A stretch of 64,000 bases of DNA from JBAYST01 sp034932745 (lineage in GTDB: Bacteria > Bacillota_I > Bacilli_A > RFN20 > CAG-826). The translations under genes and the position numbers were made by a program. Positions 6,863 to 14,868 of the stretch are shown here, piece by piece; position 1 is the first letter of the stretch; every line of letters begins with the position of its first letter. Below the pieces are notes generated by a model. It did no database searches. It saw only the letters and a program-made list of their open reading frames with translations, and was not told the DNA's origin. The stretch spans positions 310,001 through 374,000 of the forward strand of contig JAYFOJ010000001.1 in the NCBI GenBank assembly GCA_034932745.1, given 5' to 3'.

Positions 6863-8621
6863 TTAAGAGTTCCTCCTCTGAAAGTTGGCTCAAAGCGATC
6901 TCTTTATAAATTGGGCAACTAATCAATAATTCTTCGTGTTTTCCTTTACCAACAATTTTTCCGTTATCAACGACGAGAATTTCATCGGCATTTTTAATTG
7001 TTCCGACTCTTTGAGCAATGATAATCTTCGTCAATCCTGGGTATTGTTTTGATAATTCGTTTCTTAATGTGAAGTCGGTTTTATAGTCTAAAGCAGAGAA
7101 TGAATCGTCGAAAATAATGATTTCTGGATTTCTTGCTAATGCTCTAGCGATGGCAATTCTTTGTTTTTGCCCACCTGATAAATTTTTACCGCCTTGTTCG
7201 ATTTGCGAAGATATTCCACCTTCTTTTTTCTCGATAAACTCGGCAGCTTGAGAAACATTTATGGCTTTTTTAAGATCATCTAAAGAACCACCTTTTGAAT
7301 TACCATAAAGAATGTTTTCTTCAATTGTTCCACTAAACATAACAGCCTTTTGTGGCACGATTGAAATACGGTTATACAAAGATTCAAAACGATAATCTTT
7401 CACATTAGTTCCATCGACTAGAATTTCTCCATCAGTAGCATCATAATAACGCACTGCTAAATTCGCTAACGTACTCTTGCCTGAACCAGTAGCACCGATA
7501 ATCGCTAAAGTTTGTCCTTTTGTGACTTTAAATGTAGCGTTATCGATAATTTTCTCGTGTGTTGTATCTCCATCGTAAGAGAAACTAACATTCTTGAATT
7601 CGACCTCTCCAGTCAAATCAGTATTCCCATCGGAGTTACCCTCTTTAATACTTACATTAGAGAATATTACTTCACTAATACGACGACCAGAAACAACAGC
7701 GCGAGGCATAATCATAAAGATGATGATAAGTAGCATGAAGGCCATGACGACTTGCATTGAATAAGAAGAGAAGACGAGCATATTAGCAAATAAATTGAAC
7801 TTATCTGGAATTTCTGATGCAGAATTTATAGCGTATGCTCCAATCCAATATATAGATAGGGTTAAACCAGACATAATTCCACTCATAAGAGGATTCATGA
7901 TTGCCATGATTAAACCAATACCGGTGTTTGTTTTAGTTAGATTCTTATTAACGCTTTCGAATTCTTTTGAACGTTTTTCTTCAGCATTAAAAGCCTTTAT
8001 AACGCGCAAACCATTGATATTCTCGCGTGCGATAAGGTTAACGTCGTCGATTTGCTTTTGAACGATTTTGAATTTTGGCAAAGCATATGAAATAGCAATC
8101 GAAATGACGATAACAAGCACTCCGACGGCCACGCCAGTAGCGATGACCCATCCAGTTGTTCCCTTATCGACGATTTTGATAATTGCCCAAACCGCCATGA
8201 CTGGAGCTTTTAGTAAAATGCTTAATCCCATTGAGAAAATCATCTGAATTTGTGAAACGTCGTTCGTCGCGCGAGTAATTAAACTAGCGGTGGAGAAACG
8301 CTCGATGTCTCTTGCGGACATGCTTTCTACTTTGTCATAGATTTCTTTTCTTAATGTCTTTGAAAGGCTTGAAGAAATGTAGGAAGAGATGAAACCAGTT
8401 ATGGTGCTTACTACAGCACTTCCTAAGGCGCATCCGAGCATTTTTGCGCCAGCGATCCAAATGTCAGAAATCTCACTATTTGGTGTTTGCAGTAGTTTTG
8501 TGATGTCGATCATGAAATCTGGCATTTTGAGTTCAAGATAGACAGAAGTGACGATTAGTCCAAAAATAACTATTAAAAGAAACCAATCTCGTTTTCTTAA
8601 AAATTTAAATAATTTAAGCAT
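6855..8621 (-). CDS. Heterodimeric ABC exporter subunit with degenerate ATP site
   Basis: A 588-residue half transporter and first gene of the two-gene minus-strand operon. The membrane domain covers roughly residues 15-310. Walker A is GATGSGKST (about 374-382) and the signature is a perfect LSGGQ (about 479). Walker B ends FDDSFSALD with Asp in place of the catalytic Glu, and the H-loop reads IAQRVGTI with Gln in place of His. Together with the ISSGQ signature of the partner this defines one non-hydrolytic site. The divergent MarR-type gene at 8772 shares the intergenic region and probably controls it. Substrate unknown. Confidence 0.93.
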   Translation of the reverse strand: MLKLFKFLRKRDWFLLIVIFGLIVTSVYLELKMPDFMIDITKLLQTPNSEISDIWIAGAKMLGCALGSAVVSTITGFISSYISSSLSKTLRKEIYDKVESMSARDIERFSTASLITRATNDVSQIQMIFSMGLSILLKAPVMAVWAIIKIVDKGTTGWVIATGVAVGVLVIVISIAISYALPKFKIVQKQIDDVNLIARENINGLRVIKAFNAEEKRSKEFESVNKNLTKTNTGIGLIMAIMNPLMSGIMSGLTLSIYWIGAYAINSASEIPDKFNLFANMLVFSSYSMQVVMAFMLLIIIFMIMPRAVVSGRRISEVIFSNVSIKEGNSDGNTDLTGEVEFKNVSFSYDGDTTHEKIIDNATFKVTKGQTLAIIGATGSGKSTLANLAVRYYDATDGEILVDGTNVKDYRFESLYNRISIVPQKAVMFSGTIEENILYGNSKGGSLDDLKKAINVSQAAEFIEKKEGGISSQIEQGGKNLSGGQKQRIAIARALARNPEIIIFDDSFSALDYKTDFTLRNELSKQYPGLTKIIIAQRVGTIKNADEILVVDNGKIVGKGKHEELLISCPIYKEIALSQLSEEELLNA

Positions 8622-8715
8622 TTTACGCCTTTCATTGCCGTATCAAAATATCGGCTGCTAATTACCATAAACATGTAATATATTAAAGTCAATATTTATG
8701 GACAATTACGTTTTG

Positions 8716-8744
8716 TTTACCTTTTTCTAGAACTATACTATAAT
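8716..8744 (+). promoter_or_regulatory. Promoter of the MarR gene with a TTCTAGAA palindrome
   Basis: TATAAT (8739-8744) is preceded by TTTACC (8716-8721) at 17-nt spacing. The palindrome TTCTAGAA (8725-8732) lies in the spacer, a good place for the MarR protein to act on its own promoter and on the divergent exporter operon. The same octamer is in the dyad at 622-631. Confidence 0.55.
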
Positions 8745-8771
8745 TGTATTAGTTATAAAGGAGACAAGCTG

Positions 8772-9221
8772 ATGAGAGAAAAACTTTTAGAATCACTATT
8801 AAAAGAATTGGAATGTATGGATCCAGACTTTCGAAGAAAAGTTGCGAAACCTTTACTATCAATAGATCCTTTTCATTTCACCAGTCTACAAAGAATGACT
8901 CTTGTTTTTCTACGCAGAAGCGGCCCTCAACCGATGAATGTGATTGCCTCATTTCATGGAATTTCAAAGCAGCAATTAACACCTATCGTCGAAAGTCTCG
9001 AGAAACAAAACATGGTGATTAGAGAGACAAATCCAGAAAATCGTCGTGAAGTAATTGTGACTATAACTAAGAAAAGTGAAGAATTCTTTAGAGAAACAAA
9101 AAAGCGCGTTATCGATGAATGGATGGGCAAATTGGATCATTTCACCGATGAAGAAATCGAAGAAATAATTACACATATGCACGCCATTAATGGTTTTTTA
9201 AGAAGAATTAACGAAGAATAA
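8772..9221 (+). CDS. MarR family transcriptional regulator
   Basis: A 149-residue winged-helix protein. The DNA-binding part is about residues 50-105: PMNVIASFHGISKQQLTPIV (helix-turn-helix), LEKQNMVIRE, and a wing with NPENRREVIVT. Flanking helices would form the MarR dimer interface. Divergent transcription from the ABC exporter genes (150 nt between start codons) suggests that it represses that pump and is released by a substrate. A ribosome binding site AAAGGAG (8757-8763) fixes the start. No special features beyond the TTCTAGAA palindrome in the promoter. Confidence 0.9.
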   Translation: MREKLLESLLKELECMDPDFRRKVAKPLLSIDPFHFTSLQRMTLVFLRRSGPQPMNVIASFHGISKQQLTPIVESLEKQNMVIRETNPENRREVIVTITKKSEEFFRETKKRVIDEWMGKLDHFTDEEIEEIITHMHAINGFLRRINEE

Positions 9222-9276
9222 ACTACGAGATTTAATTAGTCATTATTTTCGATATAATAATATCGAGGATAATAAA

Positions 9277-9987
9277 ATGAATTTAGTAAAAGATAATTGG
9301 ACCAAAGAAGATAGACATCTTTTTAACGAATATCTCATGTCTTTTAGCAAAGGAAAAGAAAAAGGCGAATGGGAAAAAAGAATCGTTAATACTTCTTTAC
9401 CTTGCATTGCGGTTCCATCGCCGGATGTAAAGAAAATAACAAAAGAAATTCATAAAGGTAATTATTTGTCTTTTATCGATCTTTGGATTTGGGACAATTT
9501 CACTGATACCGCGATTATCGGTGGCCTTATCTGTCTTATTAAAGACTTTGATTTAATGAAAAAGTATTTATTGAAGTTTGTTCATAAGGCCGATTGCTGG
9601 GCGACGGTCGATTTATTGAAATTTAATATTAAAGATAACAATAAAAAGCAATATCTAGAATTAGCAAAAGAACTAATCAAAGATAATCACCCTTTTACTA
9701 GAAGAGCGGGGGTAACAATTCTTTTCAAAATGGTGGATGATGACTTATATATTAATGAAATATTTAAAATCATGAATTCATTTTATAATGAGGATGAATA
9801 TTACGTTAACATGGTTGTAGCGTGGCTTTTTGCGGAATGTTTTACCAAACAAAGACAAAAAACACTGGAATTCTTAAATACCCATCGCTTAAATAAGTTC
9901 ACCATAAATAAAGGAATTTCGAAGTGTCGAGATAGTTTTAGAGTTTCCAAAGAAGATAAAGAAATGCTTCTGAAATATCGACAATAG
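9277..9987 (+). CDS. AlkD-like DNA alkylation repair glycosylase
   Basis: A 236-residue HEAT-like repeat protein of the DNA_alkylation family (AlkC/AlkD). Members excise N3- and N7-alkylated purines without flipping the base. The residues known to be important in Bacillus cereus AlkD (Trp109, Asp113, Trp187) have counterparts at Trp108 and Asp112 (CWATVD) and Trp183 (VVAWLFAEC). Length and repeat spacing match the family, so activity is likely. A GAGG ribosome binding site precedes the ATG. It is monocistronic, between the MarR gene and an XRE regulator. Confidence 0.9.
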   Translation: MNLVKDNWTKEDRHLFNEYLMSFSKGKEKGEWEKRIVNTSLPCIAVPSPDVKKITKEIHKGNYLSFIDLWIWDNFTDTAIIGGLICLIKDFDLMKKYLLKFVHKADCWATVDLLKFNIKDNNKKQYLELAKELIKDNHPFTRRAGVTILFKMVDDDLYINEIFKIMNSFYNEDEYYVNMVVAWLFAECFTKQRQKTLEFLNTHRLNKFTINKGISKCRDSFRVSKEDKEMLLKYRQ

Positions 9988-10069
9988 TTCCACTTATTAA
10001 TGGCAATTTTTACTTGCTTTTTATCTTTTTAATATCTGGTTAGTATAAATGCGAAAGGAGGGAAACTAA

Positions 10070-10531
10070 ATGCTCGATGTAATAAAAGTTGGTCAAAAAC
10101 TCAAAGATACAAGATTGAAAAATAAGTTATCTCAAGAAGAGATCGCAAATAAAATCTATGTTACTAGACAAGCTGTATCAAATTGGGAAATGGGCATTTC
10201 TCTTCCGACGATTGATTCTCTTATTATGCTGACAAAGATTTATCATTCTCCAATCGAAGAACTGCTTTGTTTAGATGAAGACATAATCCTTAAAGAGAAC
10301 ATTTTTGAAGGACATAGTAGAGATTTCATTATTAAACAAATAATCGAAAGAAAACTGAAAGTTGATTTAGTTGAGGTTTTCTACCAGTTTTCAAAAAAAG
10401 AAAGAAGACAAATAGTCCGAGCGGTCAAAGATAAGAAAATCATTGTTGATCGTAGAGGCTTCATGGAGATTTTGACCAAAGATGAGAAAAATTTACTTTT
10501 TAAAAAAAGAAAGGGCGTGAAAAAATTATGA
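10070..10531 (+). CDS. XRE family regulator with C-terminal extension
   Basis: A 153-residue protein. Residues about 6-62 form a Cro/C1-type helix-turn-helix (SQEEIANKIYVTRQAVSNWE). The rest has no recognised domain, but RQIVRAVKDKKIIVDRRGFMEILT near residues 105-135 is a conserved-looking basic helical segment. A strong ribosome binding site (AAAGGAGGGAA) precedes the ATG. The stop codon overlaps the start of the acidic repeat protein (ATGA, 10528-10531), so the two are translationally coupled and may work as a pair. Confidence 0.85.
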   Translation: MLDVIKVGQKLKDTRLKNKLSQEEIANKIYVTRQAVSNWEMGISLPTIDSLIMLTKIYHSPIEELLCLDEDIILKENIFEGHSRDFIIKQIIERKLKVDLVEVFYQFSKKERRQIVRAVKDKKIIVDRRGFMEILTKDEKNLLFKKRKGVKKL

Positions 10532-10965
10532 ATTTAGATTTAAAGAAAATGTTAGCGTTTTTAGAAGACGAAGATATCAAAGAACTACTTAAAAAAATTA
10601 ATGAAAATGGTGGACATGAATATCGTGGCGTGACCATCGATAATCTACTTCCGTTTTTAGACGAAGAAGACATCGATGAAATGATTCAAAACTGCAGTAA
10701 TGAAGACAGAGATTTCAGCCGCTACATTCCATTTGCAAGCGATGAGAAAATTAACGAAATATTCATTCAAAGAATTAAAGATAATAAGCCGATTAGGGAT
10801 TTGCTTCCATTCGTCGATGACGATGCACTTCACGAATTAGTCGTTCAGTACACAAGTGGTAAGGAAGTTAATATCGACTTCAATGAAATATACCCATTTT
10901 TAGATGACGATGATATCAAAGCGCTTCTTCATTATGTGATGACGCACGACGAAGAAAAGAAATAA
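10528..10965 (+). CDS. Acidic five-repeat protein coupled to the XRE regulator
   Basis: Function unknown. The 145 residues contain five imperfect repeats of about 28 residues with the core [L/Y]xPF[L/V/A]xDxxIxEL: FLEDEDIKELL, PFLDEEDIDEMI, PFASDEKINEIF, PFVDDDALHELV, PFLDDDDIKALL. It is very acidic, predicted all-helical, and has no signal peptide or membrane segment. Four-base overlap with the regulator gene suggests a common role, for example holding or releasing the XRE protein, but that is inference. A hairpin terminator follows directly. Confidence 0.75.
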   Translation: MNLDLKKMLAFLEDEDIKELLKKINENGGHEYRGVTIDNLLPFLDEEDIDEMIQNCSNEDRDFSRYIPFASDEKINEIFIQRIKDNKPIRDLLPFVDDDALHELVVQYTSGKEVNIDFNEIYPFLDDDDIKALLHYVMTHDEEKK

Positions 10966-10969
10966 AAGA

Positions 10970-10997
10970 AAATGCCGGTTATCCGGCATTTATTTTT
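10970..10997. terminator. Bidirectional terminator between convergent genes
   Basis: AAATGCCGG (10970-10978), loop TTAT, CCGGCATTT (10983-10991), followed by ATTTTTTG on the plus strand and preceded by A-rich sequence that gives a T run on the minus strand. Confidence 0.88.
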
Positions 10998-11760
10998 TGT
11001 CTTTATCTTTAGAGGCGTACTCGTTAATTTCATCAGTAACGCTATTTTTACTGCCTTTAAATGGGAAGAAGAAGTTTGGCTTATTTTTCTTTTTGGAATT
11101 TTGAGGAGCATTTACTTTAAGAATTTCGGCTGTTTTCTCTCTAACGCTTTCTCTTAATTTATCAAGACTGATGACGATTTTATTCTTTTTAGCGGCAGAG
11201 GTAATCTTGGTTGCTAGATGAATTGAATACGCAAAGTCGACGAGAATCATGCCAGCGACCATTCCGATGAAGAAATAATATATTTGATGATCATTTGATG
11301 CTAGCCAATAAACAGCCTCTACTAAGTACTTATTTATAAAGAAGTAATATATAGCGCCCACAACTAGCCAAATCAAAGAGAACGAAGGGCATATGATGCC
11401 CATAATATTTCCTTTGCGGTTGCTATAATCCCAAAGTTTGATTTTCATTCCTTTTATAAATATTAGTCCAGCGATAAATTCGACTAAAACCATCACTATT
11501 GCAATCATTATTACTTTTACAATTGCGCCCCAAACACTTGTATCACTTAATCCAATTGAGGTTAAATCGATATTGCTTAATGCGTAAAGTGCAACTGTTC
11601 CAAAACCATAGATTGGAAGATATGGTCCGACTAGAAATCCTGGATTAACCCATTTATGCTGAGAGACGAATCTTCTAAAGAATAGTTCGATAACCCAACC
11701 GATTAAAGAGCCAATGACGAACAAGGTTACTATCGAGATGAAAATAATAAGCGAATCCAT
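10990..11760 (-). CDS. CmpB-like putative ABC transporter permease (membrane protein)
   Basis: About 256 residues with the start placed at 11760. It has five to six hydrophobic helices and the family-typical early motif IGWVIELFFRRF followed by KWVNPGFLVGPYLPIYGFG, characteristic of the CmpB family (putative ABC-transporter type IV, PF06541). A longer frame to 11859 would overlap the divergent yqeY gene, so it is rejected; the ATG at 11760 lies 6 nt after TATACT on the minus strand and lacks a Shine-Dalgarno sequence (probable leaderless start). The C-terminal 60 residues are charged and probably cytosolic. Biological role is not established. Confidence 0.82.
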   Translation of the reverse strand: MDSLIIFISIVTLFVIGSLIGWVIELFFRRFVSQHKWVNPGFLVGPYLPIYGFGTVALYALSNIDLTSIGLSDTSVWGAIVKVIMIAIVMVLVEFIAGLIFIKGMKIKLWDYSNRKGNIMGIICPSFSLIWLVVGAIYYFFINKYLVEAVYWLASNDHQIYYFFIGMVAGMILVDFAYSIHLATKITSAAKKNKIVISLDKLRESVREKTAEILKVNAPQNSKKKNKPNFFFPFKGSKNSVTDEINEYASKDKDKK

Positions 11761-11792
11761 AAGATTAGTATACAAGGAAACATATACTGGTG

Positions 11793-11801
11793 TGATATAA
11801 T
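11793..11801 (+). promoter_or_regulatory. Extended -10 promoter of yqeY
   Basis: TGATATAAT (TGn plus TATAAT, 11796-11801) lies 26 nt before the yqeY start. No good -35 is visible, as expected for an extended -10 promoter. Confidence 0.6.
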
Positions 11802-11827
11802 ATCTTCGATTCAAAGGAGGAAAGCTT

Positions 11828-12256
11828 ATGCTTATCAACGAATTACAAAAGGCTAACATCGAGGCATTGAAGGCTCACGACGATAACAAAAGAGCGATTC
11901 TTTCAGTTGTTATTAATAAGTACAAAATGCTCGAAGTAGAAGCTAGAGCTACTGGTAAAGAAGTAGGGGATGCGGATATGCTATCCGTTATTCAAAAGAC
12001 ACTTAAGGAATTAGCAGATGAAAAAGAAGGTTTCATTTCTGCTGGACGAAATGAAAAGATTAAAGCTTTGATCGCGCAAGAGGACATTATCAAAGAATAT
12101 CTTCCAAAACAATTAAGCGAAGAAGCGATCCGCGCTGAAATCGCTAAATTAGCAGATAAAACGCTTCCAAGCATCATGAAACACTTCAAAACCAATTTCG
12201 CCGGACAGGTCGATATGGGTTTAGTGGGTAAAATTGCTCGCGAAATTAATTCTTAA
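11828..12256 (+). CDS. yqeY: GatB/YqeY domain protein
   Basis: A 142-residue soluble protein matching the YqeY family, related to the tail domain of the GatB subunit of the tRNA amidotransferase. Recognisable segments are NDKRAILSVVINKYK-like residues near 20-35, EDIIKEYLPKQLSEEAIRAE (about 78-97) and the end VDMGLVGKIAREI. The family is widespread in Firmicutes; its role may involve tRNA-dependent amidation but is not proven. The ribosome binding site AAAGGAGG gives a firm start. tRNA-Trp follows 50 nt downstream. Confidence 0.93.
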   Translation: MLINELQKANIEALKAHDDNKRAILSVVINKYKMLEVEARATGKEVGDADMLSVIQKTLKELADEKEGFISAGRNEKIKALIAQEDIIKEYLPKQLSEEAIRAEIAKLADKTLPSIMKHFKTNFAGQVDMGLVGKIAREINS

Positions 12257-12305
12257 TATTTCTTGTCAATACGCGGTTTATTATTTATAATTTAAACCGC
12301 TATAT

Positions 12306-12379
12306 AGGGGTGTCGTACAATGGTAGTACTTCGGTCTCCAAAACCGCCAATGCGGGTTCGATTCCTGCCACCCCTGCCA
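12306..12379 (+). tRNA. tRNA-Trp (CCA)
   Basis: Acceptor AGGGGTG (12306-12312) pairs with CACCCCT (12369-12375), with discriminator G12376 and an encoded CCA (12377-12379). The anticodon loop CTCCAAA gives CCA at 12338-12340. The first base pair of the anticodon stem is a T-C mismatch. The T arm reads GGGTTCGATTCCTGCC. The 3' end of this gene is the likely reference for the tRNA-like repeats further downstream. Confidence 0.95.
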
Positions 12380-12391
12380 TTTAAGAAGAAC

Positions 12392-12424
12392 AAGCATTGA
12401 TACACAATATCAGTGCTTTTTTTG
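12392..12424 (+). terminator. tRNA-Trp terminator
   Basis: AAGCATTGATA, loop CACAA, TATCAGTGCTT, then a T run; the stem has one G-U pair. Its TTGATA/TATCAG core also occurs in the terminators at 17164 and 39295. Confidence 0.85.
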
Positions 12425-12618
12425 TGCTTTTAGCCACTTTTTTGACCTTTTTGATGCTTGTTTTCTATTTTTGCATAGTAAGTCTTTGTATCAATAGTGT
12501 TCTAGTGCTACACAAAAAGTGATAATAATAAGATTGCCGACGGGACTTGAACTATTAAAAAGGCATAAAAATAGCGTTTTTTAGCCAAAAATGTTTGTTT
12601 TTAGAAAATGAAAAAATC

Positions 12619-12630
12619 TACGCATGCGTA
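12619..12630. repeat. 12-bp perfect palindrome TACGCATGCGTA
   Basis: Perfect palindrome in otherwise AT-rich noncoding DNA, 22 nt before the left direct repeat of the R-M island. Role unknown. Confidence 0.6.
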
Positions 12631-12651
12631 CGCGAAGCCAAAAATGAACGT

Positions 12652-12667
12652 TTCAAGTCCTGTCACC
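12652..12667 (+). repeat. Left 16-bp direct repeat of the R-M island (attachment-site-like)
   Basis: TTCAAGTCCTGTCACC is identical to 17049-17064. The sequence looks like the T loop, T stem and start of the acceptor of a tRNA 3' end (compare TTCGATTCCTGCCACC in tRNA-Trp at 12355-12370). Confidence 0.75.
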
Positions 12668-12819
12668 CCATAGATGATTTGAGAATGGTGTTGATTAGAA
12701 TTAAAAAGGGTTGAAGGGTAGACACAATGAATTGATACAAACTGAAGAGTAAAATTTCTTAACTACTTAATAGATAAGAAAAACCTCTTATGGTATGATT
12801 TAACCAGTACGGTGACAAA

Positions 12820-13725
12820 ATGAAAAAACCAAAATTTACTTTTATCGATTTATTTGCTGGAATCGGTGGTTTCCACATTGCTATGCATAATTTAGGCGGC
12901 GAGTGTGTATTTGCCTCAGAATGGGACAACGATTGTAGAAAAACATACACAGCTAATTTTAGAGAAATATCTCCTAAGTTATTTGATAAAGATGGCAAAC
13001 CCAATGATCTTTTTGCTGGCGATATAACTAAAGTTCCTCCAGAATCTATACCTAACCATGATATTTTATGTGGCGGTTTTCCATGTCAGCCATTTTCACA
13101 AGCTGGTTATAAAAGAGGATTTGAGGATACTAGAGGAACGTTATTTTTTAATGTTGCAGCCATATTAAAAGCGAAACAACCAATTGCATTCTTTCTTGAA
13201 AACGTAAGAGGATTGTTCACGCATGATGATGGTAAAACCTTTGAGGTTATCAAGAATACAATCGATGAACTTGGATATGACTTTTTCTATCAAATTGTTA
13301 AAGCATCTGATTTTAATTGCCCTCAGCACAGACCACGTCTATACATGATTGGTATTAGAAAAGATTTAAAGTTAAAATACACATTCCCAAAACCAGTCCC
13401 ACTAACAAAAAATATGAGTTGGGTATTTGATGGTGCAACAGTCAATAAAGAGATTGGATTCACCCTCAGAGTTGGCGGGAAATCTTCACCTATTGATGAT
13501 AGAAGAAACTGGGATGGTTATATCGTTGATGGCCAAGAAAGAAGAATCTCACCTAAAGAAGGCAAGAGAATGCAGGGTTTCCCTGATGATTTCGAGTTCC
13601 CTGTCAGTAAGGGCGCAGCAATGAAACAATTAGGCAATTCTGTTGCCATCCCAGCAATCGAAGCGACCGCGAATGAACTTGTTAAAATACTTGAAGCCGC
13701 TGGTTTAATTGGAAAGAAGGAATAG
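12820..13725 (+). CDS. DNA (cytosine-5-)-methyltransferase of an HpaII-type R-M system
   Basis: A 301-residue methyltransferase that transfers a methyl group from SAM to cytosine C5. All main motifs are in order: motif I FIDLFAGIGGF (residues 5-15), motif IV GGFPCQPFSQ with the catalytic Cys at residue 89, motif VI ENVRG (about 127), motif VIII QHRPRLYMIG (about 168), a short target-recognition region, the QGFP box, and motif X KQLGNSVAIPA. It is followed 1 nt later by an HpaII-type endonuclease gene, so the target is probably CCGG. The start has GGTGA 5 nt upstream and an extended -10 TGGTATGAT (12791-12799). Complete and probably active. Confidence 0.95.
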   Translation: MKKPKFTFIDLFAGIGGFHIAMHNLGGECVFASEWDNDCRKTYTANFREISPKLFDKDGKPNDLFAGDITKVPPESIPNHDILCGGFPCQPFSQAGYKRGFEDTRGTLFFNVAAILKAKQPIAFFLENVRGLFTHDDGKTFEVIKNTIDELGYDFFYQIVKASDFNCPQHRPRLYMIGIRKDLKLKYTFPKPVPLTKNMSWVFDGATVNKEIGFTLRVGGKSSPIDDRRNWDGYIVDGQERRISPKEGKRMQGFPDDFEFPVSKGAAMKQLGNSVAIPAIEATANELVKILEAAGLIGKKE

Positions 13726-13726
13726 T

Positions 13727-14809
13727 ATGAGCTCTTTTAATCGTGGTGAATGGTCCGAAATCTATGCGATTCTATGCATGCTCGTATGCCCAGAACTTTC
13801 TGTTGGCAATGCTGATTTAGAGGAAATTACAAATAAACTTTATAAAATAAAAAAGATTCAAATTGCAAACCCTAATACAGATAACGGCATTATTGAGTAT
13901 TGCCTTAATAATAATTGTGATGTTGAAGTATATTACGATAATGAATTGGATAACTTAATTTCTATGCTCGAACTAAATGAGAATAAACATCGTATTTTTG
14001 ATGCTATTCAAAATGCGCCAATTGGCAATGGTGCTTTCGAAATTGAAGGAATTGAAAATATTCTTGTCAAATTGACTAGAGGCAACAAGATTAAAGCTAG
14101 ATCATTTAGCAAGGAAGATTTAGAAGCAACAGTCTTAGACAAGAGAATAGGAAAAGATGCTTCGTTAAAATATAGTATTAAGTCATCATTGGGTAGCCCA
14201 GCAACTTTGCTAAATGCAAGTAACCACACTAATTTTTTGTATTCAATTACTGGATTAGATGAAAAATATATTGATGAAATTAATTCAATTGAAACAAGAA
14301 CTAAACTGTTGGATAGAATAAATTTCATTACTTCGCATGGTGGAAAAATTAAATTCGAAAGAATAGTAGACCAAAACCTTGAATACAATTTGAGGATGAT
14401 TGATACGTTAATGCCTGAGTATTTAGCGAATGTATTATTGAATTCGTATATTAAAGGCACAAAAGATTTGAAAGATCTATTTTTGACATCAAATCAGTTC
14501 ATTGATGAGGATTTTGCCTTAAAGAAACTTGGCGATTTATTAGAGGGCATTAGTTTTGGATTCTTTCCAAGCATTAAATGGGATGGAATTAATAATGTTA
14601 ATGGCGGATTAGTAATAGTCAAAAACGATGGCAATGTTATCATTTTAGACTTGGTTTATTATAGAAATGAAGTTTTAAAATTCCTTATCAAAGAAACTAA
14701 ATTAGATTCGCCAAGTTCGAGCCGATATAATATGCTTCATTTAGAAAAGGATTTGTTTAGTGACAAAATCTTCTTTACACTGAATCTACAAATAAGATAC
14801 AAAGAATAA
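13727..14809 (+). CDS. HpaII family type II restriction endonuclease
   Basis: A 360-residue protein, close to the length of HpaII. It begins with FNRGEWSEIYA and contains YSIKSSLGSPATLLNAS (about residues 149-165) followed by HTNFLY, two blocks I recognise from the RE_HpaII family (PF09561). By homology it cuts unmethylated CCGG. The ribosome binding site GGAAAGAAGG (13711-13720) lies inside the end of the methyltransferase gene and fixes the ATG at 13727, just after the methyltransferase stop. Coupled translation of methyltransferase first, nuclease second is the usual protective order. A terminator follows. Confidence 0.88.
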   Translation: MSSFNRGEWSEIYAILCMLVCPELSVGNADLEEITNKLYKIKKIQIANPNTDNGIIEYCLNNNCDVEVYYDNELDNLISMLELNENKHRIFDAIQNAPIGNGAFEIEGIENILVKLTRGNKIKARSFSKEDLEATVLDKRIGKDASLKYSIKSSLGSPATLLNASNHTNFLYSITGLDEKYIDEINSIETRTKLLDRINFITSHGGKIKFERIVDQNLEYNLRMIDTLMPEYLANVLLNSYIKGTKDLKDLFLTSNQFIDEDFALKKLGDLLEGISFGFFPSIKWDGINNVNGGLVIVKNDGNVIILDLVYYRNEVLKFLIKETKLDSPSSSRYNMLHLEKDLFSDKIFFTLNLQIRYKE

Positions 14810-14830
14810 AACAACCATTTAAACAATTAG

Positions 14831-14857
14831 GAGATGAACAATCATCTCTTTTCTTTT
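14831..14857 (+). terminator. Terminator after the HpaII-type gene
   Basis: GAGATGA (14831-14837), loop ACAA, TCATCTC (14842-14848), then TTTTCTTTT. It separates the R-M pair from the following gene, whose -10-like TAAAAT begins in the T tract. Confidence 0.8.
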
Positions 14858-14868
14858 AAAATAATGCT

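Larger units (their letters stand above)
12380..12819. other. Gene-free region with tRNA-like scraps and short repeats
   Basis: 440 nt without a supportable gene. It holds the tRNA-Trp terminator (12392-12424); an inverted tRNA T-arm-like piece (12536-12553, the complement of which begins AGTTCAAGTCCCGTCGG); two copies of AGCCAAAAATG (12583-12593, 12636-12646); the 12-bp palindrome TACGCATGCGTA (12619-12630); the left 16-bp repeat of the R-M island (12652-12667); and the methyltransferase promoter (extended -10 TGGTATGAT, 12791-12799). It looks like the scar of more than one integration beside tRNA-Trp. Confidence 0.6.

Noticed and set aside
10990..11859. Longer N-terminus for the CmpB-like protein (start 11859)
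   Set aside because: It would overlap the yqeY start and its promoter, and the extra 33 residues are not typical of the family; the ATG at 11760 has a -10 box at the right distance.
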